Of a stretch of DNA of 64,000 nucleotides, positions 53,599-64,000 are shown one piece after another. Made by a program: the position numbers and the translations under genes. The notes under the pieces are model-generated. The model did not search any database. It was not told the origin of the DNA and saw nothing but the letters and a program-made list of their open reading frames with translations. Each line of letters starts with the position of its first letter. The first letter of the stretch is position 1. Source of the stretch: Lunularia cruciata (taxonomy: Eukaryota > Streptophyta > Marchantiopsida > Lunulariales > Lunulariaceae); NCBI GenBank assembly GCA_948567375.1, contig OX419757.1, positions 49,597,665-49,661,664 of the forward strand, read 5' to 3'.

Positions 53599-54660
53599 GC
53601 CAAGCCAAGGCTCACAATCCAAGTCAAACAATTTAGGTCCATAGCCTGACCTAGCACTTGAAGCCTAGATGCCTCTAACACTATTGGAACAACAATAAAA
53701 CCGGTGCAAAAACCCATCGCCCATTCTCTCTCATCAGCATTGGGCTCCACCAACTGTTGTAACTATGAGTCCCAAACCAACCCAAGACCTCCCTCTCAAA
53801 AAGCATGAGAACCTTGGAAACTCATAAGTGTAGGAAAAGCAAGTCTTGGCTTTCCAACTAGGTTCACCTCTACCATAGGTGACATATTAGCCACTACCAC
53901 TATTTGAAACTAATTCCCAACATCCAAGATGTCATTAACAAGGATGTGGTCTAGTCACTGAATCCCATCATATGCATACTGTAGAACCTCTCTGGGTAAG
54001 AGGTTCATCCACCAAAGACAAAGACAATGAGCCCGTGATCTTACCCTGGCTGCATCTAACAATACAGTAGGTCCCATCCAAGAATGGACCTAATGTGTAT
54101 TTGCCACTACTCGGGTACAAGAATCATTCATCAAAGGAACATTCTCCAAAATGTAAGCTAGAGAAATGGACTAATGAACTAGAGATGTTGTAGTATCCGT
54201 AACATCTCCCAAAACACACCAAAACAAGTATCCTGAAGACCTAAACCTTGGCCAGCATGTGTATGTCCTTGACATGGCCATCCAAAAATCACCAAGTGAA
54301 CAAGCCCATGTCTCTCTAGATCATGCGCCCCTAGTAAGGAAATGTCTATTGGTAAGGCCTTCTAGTAACCTCTGATTGCTAACATTAATAATAACTCAAG
54401 ATATTGGTAGGCCAAGTATGCCACATGATGTAGAGAGGCTCACCTAGCAATGTCATCTCTCTTCACATACAAGTACCTTTTGTACTCGTAAACATGCATG
54501 TAATATCGTAGCTAGTCCGGTGCTAATCCCACCAAAAAATTCCAATAGACGTACTCCCTCTATTGGATACTGCCAAGCAATGAGTGTGGTATCCAAAGGT
54601 GTCAAAGTAATCAACTCTGGAGGCTCATCGTCACACTTATCTCTTGATGGTATGAAGGCT
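53599..54660 (-). pseudogene. C5-cytosine DNA methyltransferase domain of X
   Basis: Minus strand. After 'PPELITLTPLDTTLIAWQYP' comes motif I, 'RLLEFFGGISTGLATIL' (about 54500-54555), the AdoMet-binding loop. Motif IV is 'VIFGWPCQGHTHAGQG', with the catalytic cysteine in PCQ at 54269-54277. Motif VI 'YILENVPL' has ENV at 54138-54146. 'ARVRSRAHCLCLWWMN' fits motif VIII (about 54005-54060). 'NADEREWAMGF' and 'LGQAMDLNCLTWIV' (53605-53720) fit motifs IX and X. C5-methyltransferases transfer a methyl group from AdoMet to cytosine in DNA. A frameshift lies between IV and VI, and stops occur throughout. It sits in the polyprotein between protease and RT. Confidence 0.85.
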
Positions 54661-54940
54661 CCACTCCAAGCCTATTGCACCAATTGATCTGCATGCTATT
54701 GCAATGCCTCCTCTGAACTCCACAATAGAACATCCAAGGTGGATAGAACAATCATACTCGTACTCCAAATTTGAGTGATCTCCTCTAGTATTGGAGTATC
54801 CTCTACATGGGCATTCCTCTCCAACAAGTCACCAGGCCAAGTAATTGCACCACTGAAAGTTGAAACTGATGTTGCCATGGTCCCGGATTGTAGTGAGCCA
54901 AGACTACCATTATTGAAGCATACTAGTAGGTGATATACCC
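54661..54940 (-). pseudogene. Linker between protease and methyltransferase of X
   Basis: 'NAHVEDTPILEEITQIWSTS' (54696-54878) and 'AWSGAFIPSRDKCDDEPPE' connect the two domains, with stops. No domain of its own is recognised. Confidence 0.55.
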
Positions 54941-55626
54941 GTCACTCACCAGACTGCCAACCTAATCTATAAGAGGTTGTCTCCTCCCAATAGTCAATGC
55001 TCAAACCCATGGGGTATAACACTGCTCCCCCAACTAGCACATCGTATGACTCAACTATTGTCACAATAGCCTGAGCCCTCACCACCAAGCTATCAATCTG
55101 ATGACCAGGATGAACTTGGACAACAAGCTCCCCATGTGTGATGTATTATGTCAAACCACCACCTATAGATGTTTGGATCCGAAATAGACACCTCTCCACA
55201 TTGGTCTTTCATAACTCCAGACCGACTATTGCAGCCTTCCCTAACATCAGAGGCTATGCACAAGAGTCTAACATGACTCTCTATAGTGTATTGACCTTCC
55301 TTGAAGATCCCACCAAATGGAGAATCCCCCTTTGGTTATCCAATAGGACAACACCAGGTGTGAACCGCGCTGTCTCAAAGGCCAGTCTAGCTGGCAACTC
55401 CTCTAGTCTAGTCATTGTTGCCTGCCATAAACCATTGGTCATTGAACGGATCCCATGCTCCTCAACCAAGTCAACTCCACTATTAACCACATCTGCTCTA
55501 GTAGTAGGAACTACATCATCCCTACTCTCACAAAGTGTGGTAGCCAACTTGAACACTAGGGTTGGGTCAACTCCCAATATAAACATGTCATTGGCTGAAA
55601 GCAAAGTGCATCCCATAATTAGCTAA
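54941..55626 (-). pseudogene. Retropepsin of X
   Basis: 'RVMLDSCA' with 'PLMLGKAAIVGLEL' holds the active site (DSCA at 55258-55269; the usual D-S-G is D-S-C). 'HPGHQIDSLVVRAQAIVTIV' and 'ESYDVLVGGAVLYPMG' form the second half of the fold. The upstream piece 55281-55616 begins 'MGCTLLSANDMFILGVDPTL'. A stop separates the two. It would have released the mature proteins from the polyprotein. Confidence 0.75.
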
Positions 55627-56441
55627 GCTGCCCCCAACATCATGCTAGACTCCGTTTGTGTAGTAGCATGTGGCTAACTAGCAAGTAGTCTATCATGCAC
55701 TCCATCACCACCTACCACACTTGCAGTGGGACGTCTAGGAGCCATAGATGTTGTCTGCAATGCCTCAGATAGCATGAAAGACTAGGAAAGTCTGACCTAT
55801 TTCCCAACCTCTCCTCTCTGTGGATCCAACTCCATTGATGCTCCTCTAGGCTCAGGAGCACATATTGCACTCCTAGTCATTGCTCTAGATGCATCCACCG
55901 ATGTTGCTACGCACATGAAGTCCAAAGCCTTTCTATCACCAACATATGAGGTGGAAGCCTTAGCACCCAAATCTGATCTCCTCTAAGCAATGGCCAAAAT
56001 CTGACGTAAACTCTAGCAAAAATCTGACATAAACCCTAAATTTGACTGACCACCAAATCGTCTACTAACTCTCCACTCAAGCTAGAGCGACTTAACGGGT
56101 TTTTCTAAATCACAAATTCACGAGAATAAGTTCCCAACTCCACCTTCAATTTTACTTTTTGAATCCAACTCACAACAAATTGGTCATGCCTTCACCTCTT
56201 GAGCTCAAAATAACAACCACTGCTCAAAAATTGCTTCTTCTTTGCTAAAAAATTGGCCAGTGCTTCCGCACACCGTCTGCCTTATTGCCAAATCTGCATT
56301 AAGCAACAAGCTTCTTCATACCAGGGAAAACTTGAACTTTGATCAAGCTACCAACAATCCATTGCACTTAAAGATACCACCAACACTCGTAGTTTTTACA
56401 CCCGATTTCCCCCTGACTTCACTTCTCTAATATAATAAAAT
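55627..56441 (-). pseudogene. N-terminal segment and leader of X (no Gag recognised)
   Basis: Minus strand. 'SDLGAKASTSYVGDRKALDF' and 'SRAMTRSAICAPEPRGASME' lie upstream of the protease. The rest to the LTR is non-coding. A degenerate PBS-like TTATATTAGAGAAG lies near 56422-56436. At about 800 bp the interval is too short for a full Gag, and no zinc knuckle or capsid block is seen. Gag is therefore lost, or the family depends on another element for it. Confidence 0.5.
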
Positions 56442-56878
56442 TGTTTACAACTCTCAAATCAACTCAACTCAAATCAGTACTTGATCTGTCACTCTATAAA
56501 TTGGCAACAATGGGGCATTGATTATAGTCAAGCCACATCCACTCTAGCTAAGAGAATCCAAGTGACGCTCATCGGCCTCTGTCCATCATAACCAAGAACT
56601 CAAAGGCTCAACATCAGATAAGTGAGCTCTTTGGAGCTGCACTTTGAAAGTATACCCCTAGATTTGAGCTAGGTCTGAAACCCTAACAGTCCCATTGATG
56701 GCACACTCGACGGTGCAAACGGTGCAAAGTGACGGTAGGCCCTACCTTGAAGTCAGTACCCCAAACACAAAATCTGACAGTTAAAAAGTAGTCTATGGGA
56801 AACTACTGAAATACCTCTAACTACTATCATTGTAACTCCAGTGTCCAAGCAATCTAGAACACTACAAATGGTGTAACA
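56442..56878 (-). repeat. 5-prime LTR of X
   Basis: Minus strand TGTTACACCATTTGTAGTG... to ...GAGAGTTGTAAACA, matching 42205-42632. Confidence 0.85.
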
Positions 56879-58560
56879 CTCTTCCCATATATCTTGGATG
56901 ACACTCATATATTGGGTCCTTTGAAAGATGTCACGTAAGTGGTGTCCACTTTCATACTTAGCTTAGAGGCCTTTGATTTACAAGTCAGACTTGTAAATGC
57001 AAGGTTTGGAGCCCCTGTACGGTCCTAACTCCCTCTAACTTCCAACCAAGATTCCAATTCTCCTTTGGTGGATTGCAAGTTTTGGGCTCTCCTATGGGAC
57101 AATAGGATTTTTGTAGTTCAATTATATTGGACACCTTAGTACATGCTGCAGCCCATGCTCACCTCTTCCTCAAGTTGAGTAATACCTAGGTGGCCTACTC
57201 CATATCTTACTTGATGTTACCTCTTGCGGGCCTCATATTTAGCATCAACTTTCCTGCCTATAGAGGCATTGTTGCCACATTCATAGATGTTTGATACTAC
57301 CATCTACCATACTTTCTCTACTCTATTAGGGCCATCCATACTTCCACAACTGTCAGATGTGATGTAATGTGGTAGTTAGCTCTCCTAATAGTCATAGGCA
57401 GATGTGGCCTCATTGGGCAAGAGGCTACAAATTCAATAGCATATATCAGCGCTTGGGCTCTAGTGGTCTCACATCTAGTAGATAGGTTCTTACATCAAAT
57501 ACATCCATTCTTATTGGGACCTACCATAATAATGGATTCAAGCACTTATACTTCCAAGTAAATCTTTTGATTGGCACGTGACTTATTATCAGGCCATGCA
57601 CACTCATCACTCCCCAAGTTTATTGACTTCATCTCCTTAGATTGTAGGAAGCTTTAGGAAAATCTCAATGATTTGTATGCACACTCATACACTTATTAGC
57701 ATCCTCGATGATACATCTCTATCTAATCTCTACCTCTAAGAGCTAGGATCCTCTCTTACAGGAGAAAGGCTTTAGAGCTTAGCTCTAGACTTCACTCTTG
57801 ATTGAAAACTTCTTTTTTTCTTTAGAGGACTTTACCACAAGATTATGATTGAGATTGGGTCTCCCACACCCAACCCTCATAGGCCCCTTGACCCAATGTG
57901 CATGTGGTATTCCTTACGACACGCAAGGAATATACATTTTATGTTGTTCTATAAGTGGGGAGCCAACTAGAGTCCATGATGCAGTTCATCATACTATTGC
58001 TTAGATCTTATGAGCTACACATGCCCAGGTTTAGATTGAGCAATGGTTGGATCCACCAAGACCACCTATTTGTTGGGTGCAAGCAGATATTGTTACTTTC
58101 ACAAATGGTCATTGCACCTTGCATGATGTGGTGGTGGCAAAACTGTACAAGCATACAAGCAAGAGGAGTGGTGACCATTGCATCTAGGAGCAAGGAGGAC
58201 CACTACGCTCCCCGGCTCTCATTGGATACCTTTATCCCCTTAGCAATTGAGATTTTTGGGTGCCTACCTCACCAATTTGACAGTCTTTTCAAGGATGCAA
58301 CTCTAGGTTCCTTGGAAATGAGAGGGGCATTGCCTATCTCTCTAGCCATGTTCTATGCCACTTGGTATAAGTGCTTTTTCATAGCAATAGATACCCATCT
58401 TGATCTAGATTTACAAAATAGTAGTATAGGAGTTTGAGTTAAGTGTACCCTTATAGTAGCCTAGTTAGCTATTGCCGTGTTGGTGAAGCTACGGTATCCA
58501 AATTGGCTCCCACAACTTATGTGGGGATGAGGCTTATTGTTATATGTTATGTCTTGTCAA
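56879..58560 (+). mobile_element. Non-LTR retrotransposon copy 3, 3-prime half
   Basis: It continues 40090-42118: it starts exactly where that half stops, with 'HILGPLKDV'-like RT sequence (the (A/S)DD region) at 56885-56935. The open piece 57955-58437 carries 'SKEDHYAPRLSLDTFIPLAI', then 'EIFGCLPHQFDSLFKDATLG', the conserved C-terminus after the endonuclease-like domain. A roughly 120-bp 3-prime UTR-like stretch follows. The element read through both halves is about 3.7 kb. Confidence 0.8.
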
Positions 58561-59029
58561 ATATCTATTACATTTTATAATCTCACAAAATTCCATTAGT
58601 ATTTCTTTGTAAGTAAATTAAAAAATAAAAAAATTTCAACCTTGAATAAAAAAATAATATTTTATTTTTATTTTTATTTTTATCAATTACGGTGTCATGG
58701 ATGGAAAGTCAACATCAAGTTACATTTTTAAATTTTTTTAGTGGAACTGTTTAGGTTTTGCAATCCAAATTTTGTAGGCCTCGATATAAATTAAGTAAAT
58801 TAAGTTTAAGGATGTCACCCATTCTACGTATGACTGCTTGATTATACAACTTATACAAAAGGATATGCATATGAGATCTGCTCATTCTGTTGTTTGTACG
58901 CAGATAATAACAACAGCATAAACTTGATTCTAATTTTATTTCCATGTTAGGACCAAATTTATAGGGATTCTACATCATTTCATTATACAAAACATGTTGG
59001 CTGGACAGGTATATCCGTGATATATCCTT
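58561..59029. other. AT-rich interval, no gene seen
   Basis: A and T homopolymer-like runs (58616-58682), no domain. Confidence 0.6.
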
Positions 59030-59375
59030 ACAGATCAGTAAATTGTAGCTATGGATATCTTCACCAGACCTTTACCTAGAGAGAAAAATGTAATAATTTT
59101 GGATTACTCCTAGGGGTCAAAGACATTGATCTTATCTCGAGAGAGTTGAAATAGATGCAAGCTAACCTACCATGGTAGATGGGGTTCTACTCCGCAATTA
59201 CTGCAGTTGTAGTGGATAAGTTAAGGTGAAGGGCATTCTAATCTAACTCTCTACACTTTCTATTCAAGAGGGATTACTGTTTTTCGTTTGTACTCTTAGT
59301 ATCTGCACCTGTATTTTGCATGCTCCTCTCTTAGAGGCTGTATGAATTTCAACTCGGACCAGCACCAATGCGAAT
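59030..59375 (+). mobile_element. Copia 3-prime tail and LTR piece
   Basis: In the + strand, 'MDIFTRPLPREKNVIIL' and then, in the next frame, 'LLGVKDIDLISREL' form the C-terminal end of a Copia RNase H region ('DxxTKxLP...' class). About 200 bp later an LTR-like end with TTTGTACTCTTAGTATC and GCATGCTCCTCTCTTAGAG occurs, similar to the LTR end at 18000-18115. Upstream pol sequence is absent, so this is a 3-prime remnant. Confidence 0.6.
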
Positions 59376-59929
59376 TTCATTCCATATCTCGAATTGATTA
59401 TCAGCGTAGAGCCCAAAGATTCCATAGTATACCGCGAAGGAAAACTAAAAAGGAGTACAGAGCAGACAGAAAAGCACAAGGGTGTAGAGAACACGAGGCC
59501 CAACGAACCAAAAAGCTAAAAGCCGAATCTGAACTACTCCTGCCCCCAAGCCAAGCTGGGAGAGGAATTGAGACTAAACTCAGTACCCGAGACGCTAACT
59601 TGCGTCGCAGCAGACGGTAAAAATTAATCAACAGGTTTTGTGCAATGTATGTAACCGACCTACGGCAGGATACATAAGCAGGAGGAGAATTTGAAGAAAA
59701 GCCAGAGTGCAAAGTCTTTTCCAAATTTTTTTCCAAATTATTGTTCTTAATTTTTGGTTAGTTAAAGTTCCTTTATGTTCTTAACCTAGAGGCAAAGAAT
59801 TCCGTAAGATCAAGTGATATTCTGAAAATTAGTCTTCGCAGCAAACACCATCAACTCCTTTTCTGTCTTGGATTTGCAAATTATAAATTATAAATAGTCT
59901 CATCAATCCACAAACGCAACCAGAAGACA

Positions 59930-60034
59930 AACCACGAGGAAACCGCAAGGAAACACAAATGACCCTTACTTGTGTCTCTTTGCTTCATGTTTCCCTCGTG
60001 GTCTCATTCTAAAGCCATGACACAAATAAGGGTC
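59930..60034. repeat. Two interlocking inverted repeats
   Basis: ACCACGAGGAAAC (about 59931-59943) pairs with GTTTCCCTCGTGGT (about 59989-60002), and GACCCTTACTTGTGTC (59961-59976) pairs with GACACAAATAAGGGTC (60019-60034). Because the arms interleave, they would form alternative or pseudoknot-like structures. Confidence 0.65.
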
Positions 60035-60585
60035 TAAGTTATTACAATGACTTTTCGTTTTTGGTCTTACTATAGCATATGATATTTATTTCAAGTGCTC
60101 ATGATGTTGGAAAATACTATCATCTTGCGATTAAATCAACTTTTAGGCAAGTAAGGACCAGTAAAGACTTTTCATCTCAATCTAGTAAAGGGACTACGAG
60201 CATAGACGTCTCATCCAAGAGTCAATGCCATCATTGAAGCCTTATGATGATCACATTTCCAAAATCTGATGCACTTGAAGGAAATCAAGGAGGGGTTCGC
60301 AAAATTGATTCCCCTGAGGTTTGAGACAACCAACACCTAGTGCAAGCTCGTCAAGAGTCAGCACTCGTGGGTGTGTAAACGAATTCCACAGATCTGACGA
60401 ATAGATCTAATGGTATGCACTGACTAATTAATCATATGACCACGAGATCTACGGCATCCTAAACGTAGCAGCAGGAAGAATATTTTTTTCTGGTCAGAAA
60501 GTGACGTAAAGTTTGAAAAGAAAATGGATAGATCCTACATCGACTCGAATGTCTTTAAACTCTGCCTGACGCCAATGGCATGCGC

Positions 60586-60647
60586 ATGGCTTTACGATTT
60601 CCGCACACGAGGACCCGATAGGCATGTCGTGTGCGTCGTAAAGCCAT
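60586..60647. repeat. Imperfect hairpin
   Basis: ATGGCTTTACGA...GCACACGA pairs with TCGTGTGC.TCGTAAAGCCAT: two paired blocks, 12 and 8 bp, with an asymmetric bulge. Confidence 0.7.
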
Positions 60648-61503
60648 TTCCGGGCCTTCGGACACTAGACAACTTTCAGACATGTGAAATCACTAAATAA
60701 TTTTATCTTCACAGTTGAGACTGTAGTGAGCTTCCTCTTATTACATATCTAACCGCATGAATAACCGAATGAATAATCTAATATCCAGGTTTTAAACTAA
60801 TGGAACGCTTGGTTGTGTTGCGGGACTTGCCTCTTCCATCTGCTACTTTAGGGAGTTTTTTAGTTCGTTAATTTTGTTACTCTCCGTTTATTTATATTTT
60901 TCTAGATGATGACATCAATCCCAGCATCTGAAAAGAAATTTTGAGATAGTGTTACAAATTCGATTCCTTATAGAACAGCTTCTTAGTTACTGATTTTATT
61001 ATTCTTGTAACAAGCTAGTTATTTTTCTGAATGATGATTTCATATACATGCCTAGAAAAAGGTTGAGATGGTCTAACATAATTATGAAATGGACTTAGTA
61101 CAGATCACGGAGCGGCGGTACCAATCTTGAAGATGTGCTGGTCCGAGTTGCTTATATAAAAACAACTCCTCTAAGCTGCGGCTTCTCGTTGTTGGATATA
61201 TCGTAAGGGTATGAGGACTGAGTGAATGTATGGAACCTTGGGCTTATCTCTATTGGAACCTTACAATTAGTCTCGTTGATCATGAGGAATTGGTGTGCAT
61301 GTATAAACGGATTCGTATGTTTTCATTTCTATCGTTAATTTCTGTTGCATTTGAAGTAGAACCAATAAAATTTAGATCTTGTGACCATCCAGTTCATGAT
61401 AGCTGCCACATCAGTTTACAATTGAGTTCTTGGTTCTTTCAATTAGATAGATCTTTGGTTTTTATTACATCCATTTAAAATCTAGCCTGTGTCTGATCTT
61501 ATA

Positions 61504-61647
61504 TATTGGAGCTTGGCCTCTAAATTGTTTTCATGCATAGTGAGGAGGCACTAATACCAAATGTTGGTGTTCAGTCCAACCATATGTATTAGGTCTTGGC
61601 CCCTAAAGTGTATTCGATCATCACAAGGAAGCACTACGGAATATTGG
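61504..61647 (+). repeat. Diverged tandem duplication
   Basis: TATTGGAGCTTGGCCTCTAA... (61504-61566) and TATTAGGTCTTGGCCCCTAA... (61587-61647) align along their length. Confidence 0.6.
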
Positions 61648-62489
61648 AGCTCTCCGTCTTTAGTCTTTACTTGTACGTACATATGCTTATTTTCAACAAG
61701 TTATGGATCCTCAAGATTGATATTCAATCTCTATTAATTTGATTCTTGGTTTGATAGAATTAATTGTTTCTCACATAAGATGAATTTTTATTGACAAATG
61801 ATAATTATTATATTTAGGATAAGTAGATCGAAACCACCTTGAAATTGAAGGGTGTGTAGTAGTATGCCAAGAATGACATAGTAAAGAGATGATACGGATG
61901 ATGAAGAAGAGCTCTCCAAATGAGAGAAAATGAATCAACTAGCTTTAGGACTGATCGAGATGTCAATTGAAGATGACTAACTTCAACACATTAGTGACTA
62001 TAGAATGTCATCAGATGCATAGGAAGCTCTGCAATACATCCATGTCGGAAATAGTATAGAAAGGTAGAATAAAGTTGAGAATTATTTTCATTCTTTGACA
62101 TGAACATTTGGACATACGATAGATCATATAAATAACATGATTAAATTGGTGGAGCAAATGAGAGAGCTTGGTATAAAGTGTAAAGAGCTTGTGGAAATTG
62201 AGAGAAATTTGTAAAATTCTCTAAGATACTTCTAATTAGCATCTTCACCACTAGAGCAGACAGTTCCATTGCTATAGGAAGAGGTGATGTCAAATGAATT
62301 CTTGGATCTGCCAATCTGAACTAAATTATCATTATCAAATATGCGTTATACTCCAATGATGCACATACCAACTTACTTAGCAAAAGTAAAGTTGTAGCTT
62401 TTGATTGCGTAGTATGTTTTGATGATAAGGCTTGCTATATTCTTGACTCCCTTGGATGTATTATTGCACAAGTAGATTTAGAGGGGAGA

Positions 62490-62705
62490 TTGTATCAACT
62501 TCAATTAGATGATATTGAGATAGCTTTTCTTGTAAGAATAAGATTGACATGGTCGCCTCTCATGATTTTGCACAAGAGGCTTGGACACCTAAATATGGAT
62601 TGCATAAAAAAATGGGCATCTAACATAGGGAGTGGAATCTACTTGAAATTAGGCTCTATTTCTATGAAAAATTGTGAGACTTTGTCTCCAAGGGAAATAA
62701 CTTAG
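62490..62705 (+). pseudogene. GAG-pre-integrase segment of Copia 2
   Basis: 'YQLQLDDIEIAFLV' leads to 'ILHKRLGHLNMDCIKKW', the H-x-R-L-G-H-x-N signature of the Copia GAG-pre-integrase/zinc region. The next integrase residues lie in other frames. Confidence 0.75.
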
Positions 62706-63420
62706 AGAATTATTTCAAATATCAATGACCACTTCTAGTTGTCCTTTACAGCTATTATACTTTGATATATGTGGTCCAATCTACATTCTTCCAATTGGGA
62801 ACTCAAGGTATATCTTTACTTTCATTGACAATTACACTCGGAAATTTGGGTGTATGGATTAGAGAACAAAATAGGTGAAATTGTGTTTTTGGTGTTTCAA
62901 GAATTCAATTCTCTTACTGAAAGTCAATAAGGGAGCAGGATTAAGATTTTGAGGATAGATAATGGAGATCAATACATAAATAATTGGTTTCACTTTTATG
63001 TATTAATATGATCATACATCAAAGAACAATTCCATACTCTCCACATCAAAATTGTGTTGCAAAGTGAGCAAACCATATACTTTTTCAAGGGGCCAGATCA
63101 TTGCTTTATGAATGGAATGTTAAAAATCACTATGGGCTGAGGTTGTGCATACAATGGCCTATTTATGCAATAGATTTCCAAGTAGAGCACTCATTGGTAA
63201 AACACCCAACGGATTGTGGATGAGAAAAGGGTAAATTTTTCTCATCTAAGGGTTTTTGGTGCAATAGCCCACACACACATCCCAAATAAGAGAAGAAAAT
63301 GGTTCCAAAGCCTCTAAAGTGTATACACATTGGTTATTTTGAAGATAGTCATGCTTATAGGTTTGTGCTTATAGGTTTTTTGATCCTATTATATGTAAAA
63401 TGATGAAGAGTAGAGATTTT
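62706..63420 (+). pseudogene. Integrase core and C-terminal part of Copia 2
   Basis: In alternating frames: 'FTFIDNYTRKFG'-like sequence near 62815 (first acidic region), 'RIDNGDQYINNWF' near 62955 (second D), 'RTIPYSPHQN' near 63025, the E region lost, then 'KTPNGLW' near 63205 and 'FSHLRVFGAIAHTHIPNKR' near 63240. Many frameshifts; not functional. Confidence 0.65.
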
Positions 63421-64000
63421 TATTTTTTTGAAGATCCTATTTCCTCCTCCATCCATGAAACCATATATCTATCCAAAAATCTTTTATGAGTTTTACTCTA
63501 TCATATAAATGATACCTTCCGTTTTTCTCATTCCCTCAACTTTGCAAAGTGAACCTAACCCTCCAAGTGTTATGCTTATCTTAGATTCCTCTCCATCTCA
63601 CCTTCATCCCTTTAGAAGAGTAATATCAAGTGAAACTTCTGTACATGAGAATTCACAACCAATTGCTTTTAGTTCAAAAGAACCTTCATCAGATGATCTC
63701 CTACCTTGTTCATGGTCAAGAACCCATACAACTACCATCTCATTTTAATGACTATGTTCGGGTTACTCATAAACAGTTGAGGATAATATATTATCCTTTG
63801 ATCAATGTATTAAAACCATTGGGATTGAGTTTGTGCTAGATGGTGATTTTGATCCTTGTGAGCCGAGGTCCTATGATGAAGCTGTACATTTTTTGGAATT
63901 TAGGCAATGCAAAGTGGCAATTGCAAAGGAAATGAGGTCACACCAAGATAATCACACTTGGGATGTGGTGGAATTACAACCTTATAAAAACTAATAGATA

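Larger units (their letters stand above)
42119..56878 (-). mobile_element. Ty3/Gypsy element 'X' with DNA methyltransferase and PHD finger (decayed)
   Basis: Read on the minus strand: 5-prime LTR (56878-56442), an N-terminal segment of unknown type, retropepsin, C5-cytosine methyltransferase domain, RT, RNase H, integrase, a C-terminal tail with a degenerate PHD finger, a G-rich PPT and a 3-prime terminal repeat. It was later interrupted by Y (45658-52229) and a Z solo LTR (52908-53593); without them it is about 7.5 kb. CTCTT flanks the whole. I see no ordinary Gag. Stops and frameshifts occur throughout, so it is a fossil. Confidence 0.85.
59376..61859. other. Unassigned interval with hairpins
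   Basis: No domain found. It holds interlocking inverted repeats (59930-60034), an imperfect hairpin (60586-60647), and a diverged tandem duplication (61504-61566 and 61587-61647). The last part may be the 5-prime LTR of the Copia element to the right: TTTTCAACA near 61697 resembles a Copia LTR end. Confidence 0.5.
61860..64000 (+). mobile_element. Ty1/Copia element 2, decayed and cut by the window end
   Basis: In order on the + strand: UBN2-type Gag ('HINNMIKLVEQMRELGIKCK', near 62130), GAG-pre-integrase (62562-62612), an integrase with 'RIDNGDQYINNWF' (near 62955) and 'SHLRVFGAIAHTHIPNKRRK' (near 63240), a linker, and the start of RT ('FLEFRQCKVAIAKEMRSH', near 63893) running off the end. 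Frames change often and stops are common. No LTR or target duplication can be shown here. Confidence 0.8.

Overview
This is 64 kb of repeat-rich nuclear DNA from a green plant. Three things point there: Ty1/Copia and chromodomain Ty3/Gypsy retrotransposons primed by an initiator-Met-like PBS, a Tat/Athila-like Gypsy with a tRNA-Asp-like PBS, and a non-LTR family that I associate with streptophytes. The retroelement repertoire suggests a large seed-free plant genome (fern, lycophyte or bryophyte), but that is inference. I recognise no host protein-coding gene, rRNA or tRNA. The interpretable sequence is almost all decayed mobile elements, separated by AT-rich DNA holding short dispersed, tandem and inverted repeats. 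A 200-N assembly gap lies at 15969-16168.

Layout: 1-1590 intergenic, with a perfect compound palindrome; about 1590-5231 non-LTR copy 1 (+); 5232-14579 gene-free, with six copies of an unclassified short dispersed repeat, a 71-bp-arm hairpin and tandem duplications; 14580-15826 non-LTR copy 2 (-); gap; 16224-19956 mostly unassigned, with a Copia-type LTR end near 18 kb; 19957-32643 decayed chromovirus-type Gypsy 'Y-prime' (+) split by a 5.9-kb Gypsy 'Z' (24816-30674, +); 32644-34698 unassigned; 34699 to about 40010 Copia element (+) split by a 3.7-kb block that encodes a 205-residue unknown protein and coiled-coil segments; 40090-42118 and 56879-58560 the two halves of one non-LTR element (+), split by Gypsy 'X'; 42119-56878 X (-), which itself contains complete Gypsy 'Y' (45658-52229, -) and a solo LTR of Z (52908-53593, -); 58561-61859 mostly unassigned, with a Copia 3-prime tail; 61860-64000 a second Copia element (+) running off the window.

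The stack at 40-58.5 kb can be put in order from target-site duplications: CTCTT flanks X, ATATC flanks Y and TCTTT flanks the Z solo LTR. The non-LTR element came first, then X, then Y and the Z solo LTR inside X.

The most notable content is X. Between its retropepsin and its reverse transcriptase it encodes a degenerate C5-cytosine DNA methyltransferase with recognisable motifs I, IV (PCQ), VI (ENV), VIII and IX/X. Downstream of the integrase it encodes a degenerate PHD-type zinc finger. All elements carry stops, many of the C-to-T or G-to-A kind expected from deamination in methylated DNA.
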